A DNA stretch of 64,000 nt from Pseudomonas peradeniyensis (GCF_014268935.2 NZ_JABWRJ020000001.1:1302001-1366000), one strand, 5' to 3'; positions 28,657-37,948 are shown, counted from the first letter of the stretch. Notes: a model not told the origin generated them from the sequence alone. Translations and numbers: made by a program.

Positions 28657-29507
28657 ACGCCATCGAGCGGATTGCCGGCGCCCAGCGTGCGCCGTACCGC
28701 AGCATCAGCGTGGAACGGCTGACGCCAGTCATCGGCGCCGAGATCGGCGGAGTCGATCTGTCGCGCAGCTTGCCGCCGGAACAGTTGGTGGAGATCCGCC
28801 GGGCGTTCCTGGAAAACCACGTGCTGGTGTTTCGCGACCAGCAGCTGAGCGTCGAGCAGCACAAGGCCTTCGGTCGGCTGTTCGGCGAGCTGCGCGCCTT
28901 GCCGCTGGAGGACATCGACGGCGACGACCCGGAACTGGTGGTGATCCGCGCCAACGCCCAGTCGCGTTTCGTTGCCGGTGAAACCTGGCACACCGACGGC
29001 ACCGCCGACCCGGAGCCTTCCATGGGCTCGATGCTGTATGTGAAGGAAACGCCGGCCATCGGCACGGGCGGCGACACCCTGTTCGCCAACATGCACCTGG
29101 CGCTGGAGATGCTGTCGCCGGCGATGCAGGGGTTTCTCGGCACCTTGACGGCCATTCATGACGGCGAGATCCCGTGGAAGGGCTACACGCCGCCGCCCGG
29201 CCTGCCCAAGACCGAACACCCAGTGGTGGTGCGCCATCCCGAGACCGGACGAGCCTCGCTGTTCGTCAACTCGGGCTTCACCTCGCATATCGTGCAGTTG
29301 TCCGCCGGCGAGAGCCAGGTGCTGCTGGGGATGTTGTTCGACCTGGTGGCCCGCGAGCCGGTGCTCAGTTGCCGGGTACGCTGGGCGCCGGGGACCCTGG
29401 TGTTCTGGGACAACCGCTGTACCCAGCACCATGCAGTGTGGGACTACTTCCCGCATTCGCGGTATGGCGAGCGGGTGACGATTCTTGGCGGGCGGCCACA
29501 GGCCTAG
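28638..29507 (+). CDS. TauD/TfdA-family Fe(II)/2-oxoglutarate dioxygenase
   Basis: 289 residues. This family uses Fe(II), O2 and 2-oxoglutarate to hydroxylate a substrate. The iron ligands are visible as HTD (in ETWHTDGTADPEP) and the distal His in CTQHHAVWDYFPH; the following Arg (SRYGERVTI) would bind 2-oxoglutarate. Good ribosome site (AGGGAGG) before the ATG at 28638. It is the last gene of the megasynthase operon and overlaps the unknown gene by 19 bp. Inference: it hydroxylates an amino acid or the assembled product, for example the proline-derived part. Taurine dioxygenase itself is unlikely here because no taurine transport genes are nearby. Confidence 0.92.
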   Translation: MDQQGLNAIERIAGAQRAPYRSISVERLTPVIGAEIGGVDLSRSLPPEQLVEIRRAFLENHVLVFRDQQLSVEQHKAFGRLFGELRALPLEDIDGDDPELVVIRANAQSRFVAGETWHTDGTADPEPSMGSMLYVKETPAIGTGGDTLFANMHLALEMLSPAMQGFLGTLTAIHDGEIPWKGYTPPPGLPKTEHPVVVRHPETGRASLFVNSGFTSHIVQLSAGESQVLLGMLFDLVAREPVLSCRVRWAPGTLVFWDNRCTQHHAVWDYFPHSRYGERVTILGGRPQA

Positions 29508-30193
29508 GCCATCTGCCGCAACAACTGGTCGAGCACCAGCTCGCCAAAGGCCAGGTTGCCATGCAGCGGATCATCGACTTCGCAGAACTCGACCCGTTGC
29601 AGCCCCCGGTCGTCATTGGCGGCCTCCCGCACATCGACCAGCTCGACGCCCAGGGCGCGCAGGCGCTCGACCAGCCGGGCCTGGGCGGCCATGAACACTC
29701 GCGCGTCGGACATCGGCGGCACCCGTTGCGGTGGCAGCACGGCGTATACCTTCAAGTCCAGGGCCAGCGCCTGCTCGTAGAACGCCAGGGCAGGGCGCGA
29801 CAGGGTGTCGATGATCGTGGCGAACAACGGGCCCTCGAGAAAACCGGGGTCGAACTCACCGTCCGCGCCCTGGTAGCACAGCCAGTTCTGGGTGGTGGCC
29901 AGGTAATGCACGCTCAGGCCGATGCTGGACACCAGCGGCCCGGGAATCCGCCCGAGGCTGGGGGCGTCGAGCTGGGCGAGGGCCTGGCGGTACAGATGCT
30001 CGAGCTCGGCGTCGCGCATTGCCACGTCGTCCGCCGTCAGGCGGAAGAAGTCGACGCCGAAATCGCGCCCGGCACCCAGCGGCCCACCACCGAACGCCAG
30101 TCCCCGGGCCCTGGCGGCCAGGCCGACGACACCGACATGGGAGTCGCCCAGCAGCAGGAAGCTAGGCGTAGTAGTCGAGTCTGGCGTCTTCAC
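29504..30193 (-). CDS. SGNH-hydrolase-like protein
   Basis: About 229 residues from a GTG start at 30193 (GAGG upstream); the ATG-like frame opening at 30268 lies deep inside the preceding gene. The N-terminus carries a GDSH motif (LLLGDSHVGVVG), as in SGNH/GDSL-type esterases and acyltransferases. A late DPLHGNLAFGELVLDQLL resembles the block-V Asp-x-x-His of this fold. It overlaps the upstream GSCFA gene by about 30 bp, so it is the third gene of a minus-strand operon. Its stop and the dioxygenase stop share the self-complementary CTAG, so the two operons meet tail to tail without a gap. Substrate unknown. Confidence 0.7.
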   Translation of the reverse strand: MKTPDSTTTPSFLLLGDSHVGVVGLAARARGLAFGGGPLGAGRDFGVDFFRLTADDVAMRDAELEHLYRQALAQLDAPSLGRIPGPLVSSIGLSVHYLATTQNWLCYQGADGEFDPGFLEGPLFATIIDTLSRPALAFYEQALALDLKVYAVLPPQRVPPMSDARVFMAAQARLVERLRALGVELVDVREAANDDRGLQRVEFCEVDDPLHGNLAFGELVLDQLLRQMA

Positions 30194-31196
30194 AGACAAG
30201 GTCCTCGCTGGCCAGGGATGCAGTGGCGGTGGGGGCTGCCGGCACGGTTTCGCCATCCAGGCCGGCAAAGAACTGGCGCATCACGAAGGCCACGCCCTCG
30301 GGCGTCACCTCGCGCTGGTTGGGCTGGTAGAAGGCGCCCTTGAACGGCGTGCCGGTGATGATCTCGTAGGAGGGGAAGTAGTCCACGCCGGGAAGGTCCT
30401 GGCACAGCTGGCCGGCCACGGCGCGCAGCACCGACTTGGAATAGGTGGTGGCACTGAGTACATGTTCGCCAGTGGCGCTGGCGGTCAGCGGCACCGGTGA
30501 GACGGTGAGCAACAACTTCAGGTCCGGGTTCACCGAGTGCATCAGCGCGATGGCGTCGGTCATGGCCTGGTAGCTGTCGTTGAAGCCGAAGTTGCGGAAT
30601 ACGTGTACCTGCGGGTCGAACTCACCGCGCACGGTGCCTGGGCACACCGGGTACAGCACATCCGTGTCGCGGTTGGCCCAGGCCTCGGTCAGGCCCAGGG
30701 TGAAGACGAACACCTTGGCGCGGCGCAGCGCCAGGCGAATCGCCGCTAGGGTCTGCTCCCGTGCGTCGAACAGTGCCTGCTCGCTGGCAAAGCCGGCCGC
30801 ATCCAGCGCCGGGCGGAACGGATCGAAGAAGCGCCCGTCGTGCTGCCAGGTTTCGCCCGCCTGTGGCTGCCTGCCCAGCGCCCACTCCAGCCACTGGCGC
30901 AGTATCGCCGGGGTATAGAGGTTGCCGGTGCGGAACGAAAAAACGCCGTACTGTTGCGCCTTGCGTTCCTGCTCGGGCATCGCGGTCGGCGCTGGCTCCG
31001 CGTCGAGCCAGTTCATCCCGCGCGCCACCAGGGCCTGGCCGATGTGCTGGGCGAAGCAGGAGCCTGCGGTGACGATGGCGTCCTTGGCGTCGATCTCGAA
31101 GGCGGGCGACCACAGCTCAGCGATCTGCTCGTCGGGTCGGTCGGCGATCGCCGTGCGCCAAAAGGCGCGGGGCGGCAGGCATTGGTAGGGGTTCAT
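30162..31196 (-). CDS. GSCFA-domain protein
   Basis: 344 residues. The name-giving motif is present (VTAGSCFAQHIGQAL, about residue 43). The family (PF08885) is related to SGNH hydrolases and its biochemical role is poorly known. Other family-like blocks are YGVFSFRTGNLYTP, FTLGLTEAW and LLLTVSPVPLTASA. It sits between a GNAT acetyltransferase (3 bp upstream) and an SGNH-like gene (overlapping downstream). Two SGNH-type proteins plus an acetyltransferase suggest acyl transfer to or from a sugar, lipid or peptide, but this is inference. Confidence 0.88.
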   Translation of the reverse strand: MNPYQCLPPRAFWRTAIADRPDEQIAELWSPAFEIDAKDAIVTAGSCFAQHIGQALVARGMNWLDAEPAPTAMPEQERKAQQYGVFSFRTGNLYTPAILRQWLEWALGRQPQAGETWQHDGRFFDPFRPALDAAGFASEQALFDAREQTLAAIRLALRRAKVFVFTLGLTEAWANRDTDVLYPVCPGTVRGEFDPQVHVFRNFGFNDSYQAMTDAIALMHSVNPDLKLLLTVSPVPLTASATGEHVLSATTYSKSVLRAVAGQLCQDLPGVDYFPSYEIITGTPFKGAFYQPNQREVTPEGVAFVMRQFFAGLDGETVPAAPTATASLASEDLVCEDARLDYYA

Positions 31197-31199
31197 GGG

Positions 31200-31718
31200 C
31201 TACCCGTGCAGCGCGATGCTGTAGATGAGGTCGTCGTGCCAGCGGCCACCAAGCCGGTAGGCTTCCGGCACACGGCGGGCGAGGGTGAAGCCGCACTTTT
31301 CCAGGACCCGGCTGGAGGCCGTGTTGCCGTCGGTGACGGTGGCCTCCAGCGAGGTGAGGTCGGTGGCGCTGGCGAAATCCACGATCACCCGCAGCGATTC
31401 ACTGCCCAGGCCCTGGCCGTGCCACTCGGGCAGCAGCAAGTAGCCGCATTCGGCATGCCCTGGGCGCAGCACGCGCAGGCCGGTGACCCCGACGTTCCGG
31501 CCGCTGGCCTTGTCGGTCATCACCAGGCACAGCCAGTGTTCGGCACCGGGCGACCAGTCCGGCAGGCGATGCTCGAAACCCCGGCGCACTTCGCTTTCCG
31601 GCAGCTCGTCGAATACATGGCGCATGGTCTCGGGCTCGCGGTGGAGCCTGAGGAACAGCGGCCAGTCGGCTTCGGCCAGGGTACGCAGGTACAAGCGATC
31701 GGTGTGCAGCTCCAGCAT
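31200..31718 (-). CDS. GNAT-family N-acetyltransferase (RimJ/RimL type)
   Basis: 172 residues. Begins LELHTDRLYLRTLAEADW, the usual start of RimJ/RimL-like acetyltransferases, and keeps the acetyl-CoA loop (LLPEWHGQGLGSESL) and the C-terminal NTASSRVLEKCGF motif. Clear AAGGAG site before the ATG at 31718. It heads the minus-strand operon with the GSCFA and SGNH-like genes. The acceptor is unknown; if the trio belongs to the neighbouring pathway it could acetylate the peptide product or act in self-protection (inference). Confidence 0.88.
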   Translation of the reverse strand: MLELHTDRLYLRTLAEADWPLFLRLHREPETMRHVFDELPESEVRRGFEHRLPDWSPGAEHWLCLVMTDKASGRNVGVTGLRVLRPGHAECGYLLLPEWHGQGLGSESLRVIVDFASATDLTSLEATVTDGNTASSRVLEKCGFTLARRVPEAYRLGGRWHDDLIYSIALHG

Positions 31719-32017
31719 CCGGTGCTCCTTGCGGGATTGGGAGGGCTGGAGGATTTGTACGCTGGGTTGCCTTGAGGTTCAAGCCTTGCCGACTGTTTGC
31801 GCGATGAGCCAACACAGCGAAGGTCCGCAGGTACCTGGTAGATTTGCAGAGTACATGTGGGCTCATTACCTCCCGGGAGCGTGTTGATGTCACTGTTGCC
31901 GCCAGACAACCGGCCGAACGCGCTGATTTAAAAAACAGTACCGTGTCCATCCGTTGGCGCACTGGAGTAAAATCTGTACTTCACCCCGGCGCCCAGATTC
32001 GTCAGACAAAGGACTGT
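31719..32017. other. Intergenic region between divergent genes
   Basis: About 300 bp separating the GNAT operon (minus) and the lipoprotein gene (plus). It is less GC-rich than its surroundings in places (31905-31985) and probably holds the divergent promoters. I see no clear operator or RNA gene. Confidence 0.4.
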
Positions 32018-33220
32018 ATGCCCGCCATCCCGCTACTGCGCCGTCTTTTCGCAGGTTTCGCCCTCGCAGTGCTCACCGGCTGCCAGCCCGAGCCTGTGCT
32101 GCCCCTCGACCAGCAACTCTACATTTGGCAACGCCAGTGGCGGCCGGCCCACGAGCAGGCCCTGGCCGAAAGCCGCGCCGACTTCTCGACCCTGCGTGTG
32201 CTGGCCTTGCAGGCCCAGCCCAAGGCAGGCTGGAGCAGGGCGCTGGTCAACCTGCCTCAGCTCAAGGCCGATGGCCGCCCGGTGATCGCCGTGGTGCGTC
32301 TTGACGGTCAGCTGCCCGCGCTCGACCTGCAGCTGGCCGGCACTCAGATCGCCCAATTGCTGGCCGACTGGCAGAGCGCTGGCTTGACCCCAAGCGGGCT
32401 CGAGATCGACCACGACAGCGGCAGCGCGCGCCTGCCGGGCTATACCGAATTCCTCCTGAAACTGCGCGAGCAACTGCCGCCGGGCCTGAAGCTGAGCATC
32501 ACCGCGCTGCCCGCCTGGCTCGACAGTCCGCACCTGCCGGCGCTGTTGCAGGTGGTGGACAGCAGCGTGCTGCAGGTGCACGCGGTGAGCGATCCGCGGC
32601 GGGGCCTGTTCGATCCGCTCCAGGCGAAGGCCTGGGCCGAGCGCTGGAGTCGCGTCAGTGACAGACCGTTCTACCTGGCCTTGCCCGCCTATGGCGTCGC
32701 GCTGCTGCCGGATACCGGCGGTGCGCCGGTGGTGGAAAGCGAAACCCCATTGAACCGACCCGGCGAGCGCCGCGAGCTGCTGGCCGATCCGCAGCAACTG
32801 GCGGACCTGGGCAGGCAACTGCGGGATAAGCCGCCCGCGCGCCTGGCCGGGCTGATCTGGTTCCGCCTGCCATTGCCCGGCGACCGCCGGGCCTGGAGCC
32901 TGGCCACCCTGAAGGCGGTGGCGCGCGGCGACGCGCTCGCCAGTCAGTGGCGTGTCGAGCTGTCCGGGCAGCCCGGGCTTTATGACATCAGCCTGGTCAA
33001 CGCCGGCAATCTCGACCTGCCGGTACCCGCGCGCGTGGAACTGAACGTCGAGTCCTGCGACGCCGCGGATGGGCTCAATGGCTACCGCCTGCAGCAATCC
33101 CCGCAACACCTCGTCTTCAACCGTCAGTCCAGCGTGCGTGTGGCCGCTGGCGGCCGGCGCGTCCTCGGTTGGGCGCGCTGCCATGGAATCGAACAAGGAG
33201 CATGGAATGTCTACCCCTGA
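32018..33220 (+). CDS. Predicted lipoprotein, DUF3142-like
   Basis: 400 residues. A short signal sequence ends in a lipobox (AVLTGC, Cys about residue 21), so it should be a lipid-anchored envelope protein. The body resembles the DUF3142 family, a TIM-barrel-like group related to glycoside hydrolases: LEIDHDSGSARLPGYTEFL and LKLSITALPAWLDS fit strand-end motifs with acidic residues. Start at 32018 with AAGGA upstream; the longer open frame to 31844 has no ribosome site. The next gene begins inside its last codons, so the two are translationally coupled. Substrate unknown. Confidence 0.78.
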   Translation: MPAIPLLRRLFAGFALAVLTGCQPEPVLPLDQQLYIWQRQWRPAHEQALAESRADFSTLRVLALQAQPKAGWSRALVNLPQLKADGRPVIAVVRLDGQLPALDLQLAGTQIAQLLADWQSAGLTPSGLEIDHDSGSARLPGYTEFLLKLREQLPPGLKLSITALPAWLDSPHLPALLQVVDSSVLQVHAVSDPRRGLFDPLQAKAWAERWSRVSDRPFYLALPAYGVALLPDTGGAPVVESETPLNRPGERRELLADPQQLADLGRQLRDKPPARLAGLIWFRLPLPGDRRAWSLATLKAVARGDALASQWRVELSGQPGLYDISLVNAGNLDLPVPARVELNVESCDAADGLNGYRLQQSPQHLVFNRQSSVRVAAGGRRVLGWARCHGIEQGAWNVYP

Positions 33221-35354
33221 CTGGCCTCGGCGCCTGCTGTGCCTGTCCCTGAGCGTGCCAGTCGGCACGGCGCTGGCCTGTGGCCCGGACTTCCCGATGC
33301 GCCTGCTGGATGACCGGGCGCAGACCCTGGCCGAGCTGCCGGAAGGCAATTTCGGCTTCGAGGTGAATCGCCTCGGCGAGCAGCTGGCAGGTCTCAAGCC
33401 CACCACCGAGATGACCCTGACCCCTTACTGGGACGGTGACGACAACGACCGGCCTTACCGTGAGCAGCGCCGCCGGATCGAAGCCAGCGAGTTGCCGGAA
33501 TCGCTGCGCGAAAAGGTCGCGCAACTGCGTGCCCTGCAGGATCCGCAACAGGTGCTGGAGCAGGGCGCCGAACTGCCGGATGAACTGCGCCTGTACATTG
33601 CCGGCGCAGTGGCCTTCGACACCGACGACCACGCCCTGGCGGCGGATTACTTCGCCAAGGTGCTGGCCCTGCCTGCCGAACAACGCAAGTTGCGCAGCAC
33701 CTGGGCGGCCTACTCGCTGGGGCGGGCGCTGATGGCCCGCAGCTTCGAGGCCAGCGATGATCCGCAACAGACGCCGCAGGCCCTGCAAGCCCAGGCGCGC
33801 GAGGCCTTCCACCAGGCCCGCGCGCTCAGCGTCGAAGGCTTCAGCGACCCGCTGGAGCTCGGGGTGGCCAGCCTTGGTGAGGAGGCCCGCCTGGCCAAGC
33901 TCGCCGGCGACTGGAACAGCGCGATTCAGTTGTATGCCAGTCAGAGCCGCCTGGGCTCGGGCAGCGGCTACAGCTCGCTCAGGCAGCTTGCCGACGAACT
34001 GGTGAGCCTGCCGGATGAGCAGTTGAAGGCGCTGCTGGCACAGCCGATGCCGCGCAAGCTGCTCACAGCCTACCTGCTCAGCCATGTCGGCTGGGACTAC
34101 GACGGCCAGCCACCGACCCAGGCCCGGCGCCTGCCCGCGTTGCTGCAGGCCAGTGTCGGCGACAAGCTGGAAGACGCCGACCGCCTGGCTGCGTTGACCT
34201 ACCAGCAAGGCAACTATGCCGCGGCCAGAAGCTATCTGCAGCAGGCAGGCGACACCGGCCTTGCCTGGTGGCTGCGCGCCAAGCTGGCCTTGCGTGACGG
34301 CGACAAGAACCAGGCAGCGGCGGCCTATGCCAAGGCCGCAGCCGCGTTCCCCCGCGAAGAGTCATGGGGCTCGCGGCAGACACCCGATTGGGACTATGAG
34401 AGCGTTAAACCCGGCTGCCGGGTCGAAGGCGAGGGTGCGATCCTGGCGCTGGAGCGTGGCGACTACCTGCAGGCCTTCGACCTGCTGTACCGCAGCCAGG
34501 AGATCTACTGGCAGGATACGGCCAACGTGGCCGACCGCGTGCTGACCCTGGATGAGCTCAAGGGCTATGTCGATGCCCATGTGCCGGCGCCGCCAGCGCC
34601 CAAGGTGGAAGAGGGCGGCTATGTGCCGCGCCCGGTAGCGACACAGTTGCGCGAGCTGCTGGGGCGACGCTTGCTGCGCGAAGGACGCTACGACGAAGCG
34701 CCCGGCTACTTTGCCACGCCGCAATTGCAGGCCGACGCCAAGGCCTACGGCCAGCACCGCCAGGATGCTATCTCGCGCTGGACACCCACCGGCCGCGCCG
34801 AGGCACTGTACGCCGCGGCAACCCTGGCGCGCAGCGCGGGCATGGAGATCCTCGGTTATGAAATGGCGCCCGACTACGCCTGGTTGGGCGGCAGCTACAG
34901 CCTGGGCAGCGCCGAAGTGCAGCCAGGGCCGTTCCTGGCTGCCGGCGAGGTGCAGCGGCAACTGGCGACCGAGGCCAAGCCCGATCAGCGATACCACTAC
35001 CGCTATGTCGCCGCCGACCTGGCCAACCAGGCCGCTGACCAGCTGCCACACAGCAGCCAGGCCTTCGCCGCGGTGCTGTGCATCGCGGCCGGCTGGGTGC
35101 CCGGCAGCGAACAGGAAAGCGCGCTGTACAGGCGCTACGTCCAGCAGGGGCCGTTCGTGCAGTGGGCGGAGGATTTCGGCAAGCAATGCGAAGAGCCCCG
35201 GTTCGACCAGGCCAACAAGCGCTACCTGACCGAGAAGCTGGACAGCGTGCGCACGGCGTTGCGGCCGTACAAGGCGCAGGTGCTGCCGGTGGGGTTGGTG
35301 CTGCTGGCGGGGGTTGCCTGGGCGTGGATGCGGCGGCGCAAGGCAAAGGCTTGA
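33207..35354 (+). CDS. Exported TPR-like protein with C-terminal membrane anchor
   Basis: 715 residues. N-terminal signal sequence (LLCLSLSVPVGTALACG; the Cys might be lipidated), then a long helical body with tetratricopeptide-like repeats (for example YFAKVLALPAEQRKLRSTWA, QGNYAAARSYLQQAGDTGL, AAAAYAKAAAAFPREE), and one C-terminal membrane helix (VGLVLLAGVAWAWM) followed by Arg/Lys residues. The start at 33207 follows AGGAG and overlaps the lipoprotein gene by 14 bp. The pair probably works together at the envelope. I do not recognise a named family. Confidence 0.8.
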   Translation: MSTPDWPRRLLCLSLSVPVGTALACGPDFPMRLLDDRAQTLAELPEGNFGFEVNRLGEQLAGLKPTTEMTLTPYWDGDDNDRPYREQRRRIEASELPESLREKVAQLRALQDPQQVLEQGAELPDELRLYIAGAVAFDTDDHALAADYFAKVLALPAEQRKLRSTWAAYSLGRALMARSFEASDDPQQTPQALQAQAREAFHQARALSVEGFSDPLELGVASLGEEARLAKLAGDWNSAIQLYASQSRLGSGSGYSSLRQLADELVSLPDEQLKALLAQPMPRKLLTAYLLSHVGWDYDGQPPTQARRLPALLQASVGDKLEDADRLAALTYQQGNYAAARSYLQQAGDTGLAWWLRAKLALRDGDKNQAAAAYAKAAAAFPREESWGSRQTPDWDYESVKPGCRVEGEGAILALERGDYLQAFDLLYRSQEIYWQDTANVADRVLTLDELKGYVDAHVPAPPAPKVEEGGYVPRPVATQLRELLGRRLLREGRYDEAPGYFATPQLQADAKAYGQHRQDAISRWTPTGRAEALYAAATLARSAGMEILGYEMAPDYAWLGGSYSLGSAEVQPGPFLAAGEVQRQLATEAKPDQRYHYRYVAADLANQAADQLPHSSQAFAAVLCIAAGWVPGSEQESALYRRYVQQGPFVQWAEDFGKQCEEPRFDQANKRYLTEKLDSVRTALRPYKAQVLPVGLVLLAGVAWAWMRRRKAKA

Positions 35355-35360
35355 AATGAG

Positions 35361-35388
35361 ATCGAGCGCCGCGAGGGCGGCGCTCGAT
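35361..35388. terminator. Hairpin between convergent genes
   Basis: ATCGAGCGCCGC (35361-35372) pairs with GCGGCGCTCGAT (35377-35388) around a 4-base loop. It lies between the stop of the TPR-like gene and the stop of the peptide-binding protein gene, so it may act in both directions. There is no strong T-tract on either side. Confidence 0.6.
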
Positions 35389-35397
35389 AAACCGCCG

Positions 35398-36939
35398 TCA
35401 GTTCTGCGCGGTCTTCTGCCCAGGCTCCAGCTTCACTGTCTCCTCCAGGGTGAAACGCCCCAGCGGGTTCTGCAGGAAGTTCTGGATATTGCTGCGCGAG
35501 ATGTTGATGTACGGGCTGTAGTACAGGTCGATCCAGTGCACGTCCTGCTTGGCCAGCTTCTGCAGTTCCTGGTACATCTGCTTGCGCTTGACCGGGTCGG
35601 TTTCCACACGGGCCGCGGCCACCAGGTCCTTGACCTTGTCGTTGTGGTAGCGGGTCATGTAGTTCATGTTGGTGTCGTGGCCCAGCACGAAGGTGGTCTT
35701 CTGGTCCGGGTCGAGCACGTCGTTGGTCCAGTACATCACCGACAGGTCGTAGTCGCCGTCGACCAGCATCTGCCAGCTCTGGGTCGGGTCGACCTTCTGC
35801 AGGTTGGCGGTGATGCCGACATCGGCCAGCTGCTTCTGCACCAGTACGGCGATCTGCTCGTCGGCCTCGTTGCCGGCGTTGACCACGTAGTTGACCTTGA
35901 GTCCTTCGGCGCCGGCTTTTTTCAGCAGCTCGCGGGCCTTGGCCGGGTCGAACGGGCGCTGCGGGTTGTCGGCGTTGTGGTAGAGCGCACCCTTGGGAAT
36001 GTACGAATAGGCCATTTCGCCATGGCCGAAGGTCACCGTGTCCACCAGCGTCTTCTTGTCGATTGCCAGGTCGATCGCCTCGCGCACTTCCTGCTTGCCC
36101 AGCAGGCCCTTGGAGTGGTTGATCAGCAGGTGGTCTTCACGGGTCGAGGGGTCGATATGGATGGTGATCTTCTTGTCCTTCTGCAACTCGTCCACCTGGG
36201 TGAACGGCACAAAGATCGCCGAGTCCAGTTCGCCGGCCTGGACCTTCATCATGCGCGTGCGGTCATCCGGGATGGAGATCCACTCCACGCCATCCAGGCT
36301 GACCTTGTCGGCCTGCCAGAACTCCGGGTTCTTCTCCAGGATCACCCGGTCGCCCCGTAGCCATTCCTTGAGTTTGAAGGCCCCGGACACCACCGGGTTC
36401 TGTGCGTATTCTTCCTCGCCGAGCTTGTCCATGGCCTTTTTCGACAGGATCGAGATGTTGGCGGTGGCGAGCTGGGCCAGGAACGGCACCGACTTGCTGT
36501 GCAGGGTCACCACCAGGGTATGCGGGCCGGCGGCCTTGGCGGTGTCGATGATCTTGTACGAGTCGGCCCAGAGCGAACCCGGGTTGTCGCGGATGCGCAG
36601 CAGGGAGAAGGCGGCGTCCTCGGCGGTGATCGGCGAGCCGTCGGAGAACTTGGCGTTGCGCATCTTGAAGGTGTAGGTCAGGCCGTCGTCGGAGACCTTC
36701 CAGCTTTCGGCCAGGCCCGGCACCAGTTGGGTGCCGCTGTTGTCGACGCGGATCAGCACGTCATAGACGTTGGCGAACACCCAGCTGTCGCGGTTCTGCG
36801 CGCTCTTGATCGGGTCGAAGGTGGTGCTTTCCTCACGGCAGCCGATGGTCAGCACGCCGGCTGCCTGGGCCATGCCGCTGGCCAGGGTGCTGGCGGCCAG
36901 TATGGCGGCGGTGAGAAGTTTCAATGCGGCGGGTTTCAT
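35398..36939 (-). CDS. Periplasmic peptide-binding protein (SBP family 5, DppA/OppA-like)
   Basis: 513 residues. A Sec signal peptide ([21 protein letters not shown]) is followed by the family-5 binding protein fold: [25 protein letters not shown] at the N-terminal lobe and the ligand-site region [20 protein letters not shown]. The start at 36939 has GGAG seven bases upstream; an upstream ATG at 36963 is possible. It is the last gene of a hydrolase-permease-permease-ATPase-ATPase-binding protein operon, 34 bp after the second ATPase. In related Pseudomonas a transporter at this locus is needed for the PipR regulator to sense its ligand (literature, from memory). Confidence 0.92.
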   Translation of the reverse strand: MKPAALKLLTAAILAASTLASGMAQAAGVLTIGCREESTTFDPIKSAQNRDSWVFANVYDVLIRVDNSGTQLVPGLAESWKVSDDGLTYTFKMRNAKFSDGSPITAEDAAFSLLRIRDNPGSLWADSYKIIDTAKAAGPHTLVVTLHSKSVPFLAQLATANISILSKKAMDKLGEEEYAQNPVVSGAFKLKEWLRGDRVILEKNPEFWQADKVSLDGVEWISIPDDRTRMMKVQAGELDSAIFVPFTQVDELQKDKKITIHIDPSTREDHLLINHSKGLLGKQEVREAIDLAIDKKTLVDTVTFGHGEMAYSYIPKGALYHNADNPQRPFDPAKARELLKKAGAEGLKVNYVVNAGNEADEQIAVLVQKQLADVGITANLQKVDPTQSWQMLVDGDYDLSVMYWTNDVLDPDQKTTFVLGHDTNMNYMTRYHNDKVKDLVAAARVETDPVKRKQMYQELQKLAKQDVHWIDLYYSPYINISRSNIQNFLQNPLGRFTLEETVKLEPGQKTAQN

Positions 36940-36973
36940 GCTCAAGCTCCGTTTGATGGTCATGGTGGTGAAG

Positions 36974-37948
36974 TCAGCAGGGCAGTTGCGGATGCACGCA
37001 GGCGTGGCGCCGGGCGCCCTGGATATGCTCGGGTGGCGCGGTGTCGCCGCAGCCGGGCAGGGCATGCCGGCAACGCGGATGGAAGGCGCAGCCGGAGGGC
37101 AGGTTCAGCGGGCTCGGCGGCTCGCCGGCCAGCGGGTCCTGCGGCAGGCGCCGGGCCGGGTCGATGTCGGCGATGGACTGGATCAGCGCGGCGGTGTAGG
37201 GGTGGCGTGGGGCGGTAAAGACCTCATGCACCGGGCCCTCCTCGACGATCTGCCCCAGGTACATCACCGCCACCCGGTCGCACAGGCGGCGCACCACACC
37301 CAGGTCATGGGTGATGAACAGCAGCGCCAGGCCCATGCGCTCACGCAGTTCCAGCAGCAGGTTGATGATCTGCCCCTGGATCGACACGTCCAGCGCGGCG
37401 ACACATTCGTCGGCGACGATCAGACGGGGCTCGACGGCCAGGGCCCGGGCGATGCCGACCCGCTGGCACTGGCCACCGCTGAGCGAACCGGGCCGCCGCT
37501 CGGCCAGCTCGGCGCGCAGGCCGACCAGCTCGAGCAGCTCGCCGACCCGGGCCGGAATCTGCGCGGCGGGCACCTTGCGCTGCACCTGCAGCACCTCGGC
37601 GAGGATCTGGCCGATGCGCTGGCGCGGGTTGAGCGCGCTGTACGGGTCCTGGAAGATCATCGCGGTCTCGCGGCGCAGGCGGGCGATATCCACCGGGTTG
37701 CCCTGGTTCATGTCGGTGCCGTCGAACAGCACCTGGCCGCCGCAGCTCGGGGTGAGCTGGAGGATGGCCCGGGCCAGGGTGCTCTTGCCGCAACCCGACT
37801 CGCCCACCAGGCCGAGGGTCTCGCCGGCGGCGAGATTCAGCGAGGCACCATTGACCGCGCTGACCTTGCGCGGGCGCAGGTTGAACAGGCCGCTGCCAGC
37901 GGCGGGAAACTGTACCTGCAGGTCCTTGACCTGCAACAACGTGGTCAT
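36974..37948 (-). CDS. Peptide ABC transporter ATP-binding protein (DppF-like)
   Basis: 324 residues. Walker [10 protein letters not shown], signature [15 protein letters not shown] and Walker B (RLIVADE) are present, followed by the oligopeptide/dipeptide C-terminal domain with the Cys-rich [15 protein letters not shown] segment that characterises this family. The Walker B aspartate and glutamate are kept ([10 protein letters not shown]), although the usual PTSALD reads CVAALD. It overlaps the preceding ATPase gene by 4 bp (ATGA). Confidence 0.93.
   Translation of the reverse strand: MTTLLQVKDLQVQFPAAGSGLFNLRPRKVSAVNGASLNLAAGETLGLVGESGCGKSTLARAILQLTPSCGGQVLFDGTDMNQGNPVDIARLRRETAMIFQDPYSALNPRQRIGQILAEVLQVQRKVPAAQIPARVGELLELVGLRAELAERRPGSLSGGQCQRVGIARALAVEPRLIVADECVAALDVSIQGQIINLLLELRERMGLALLFITHDLGVVRRLCDRVAVMYLGQIVEEGPVHEVFTAPRHPYTAALIQSIADIDPARRLPQDPLAGEPPSPLNLPSGCAFHPRCRHALPGCGDTAPPEHIQGARRHACVHPQLPC

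Noticed and set aside
28638..29507. Taurine dioxygenase (tauD) for sulfur scavenging
   Set aside because: The family is right, but there are no tauABC genes and the gene is embedded in the NRPS operon.
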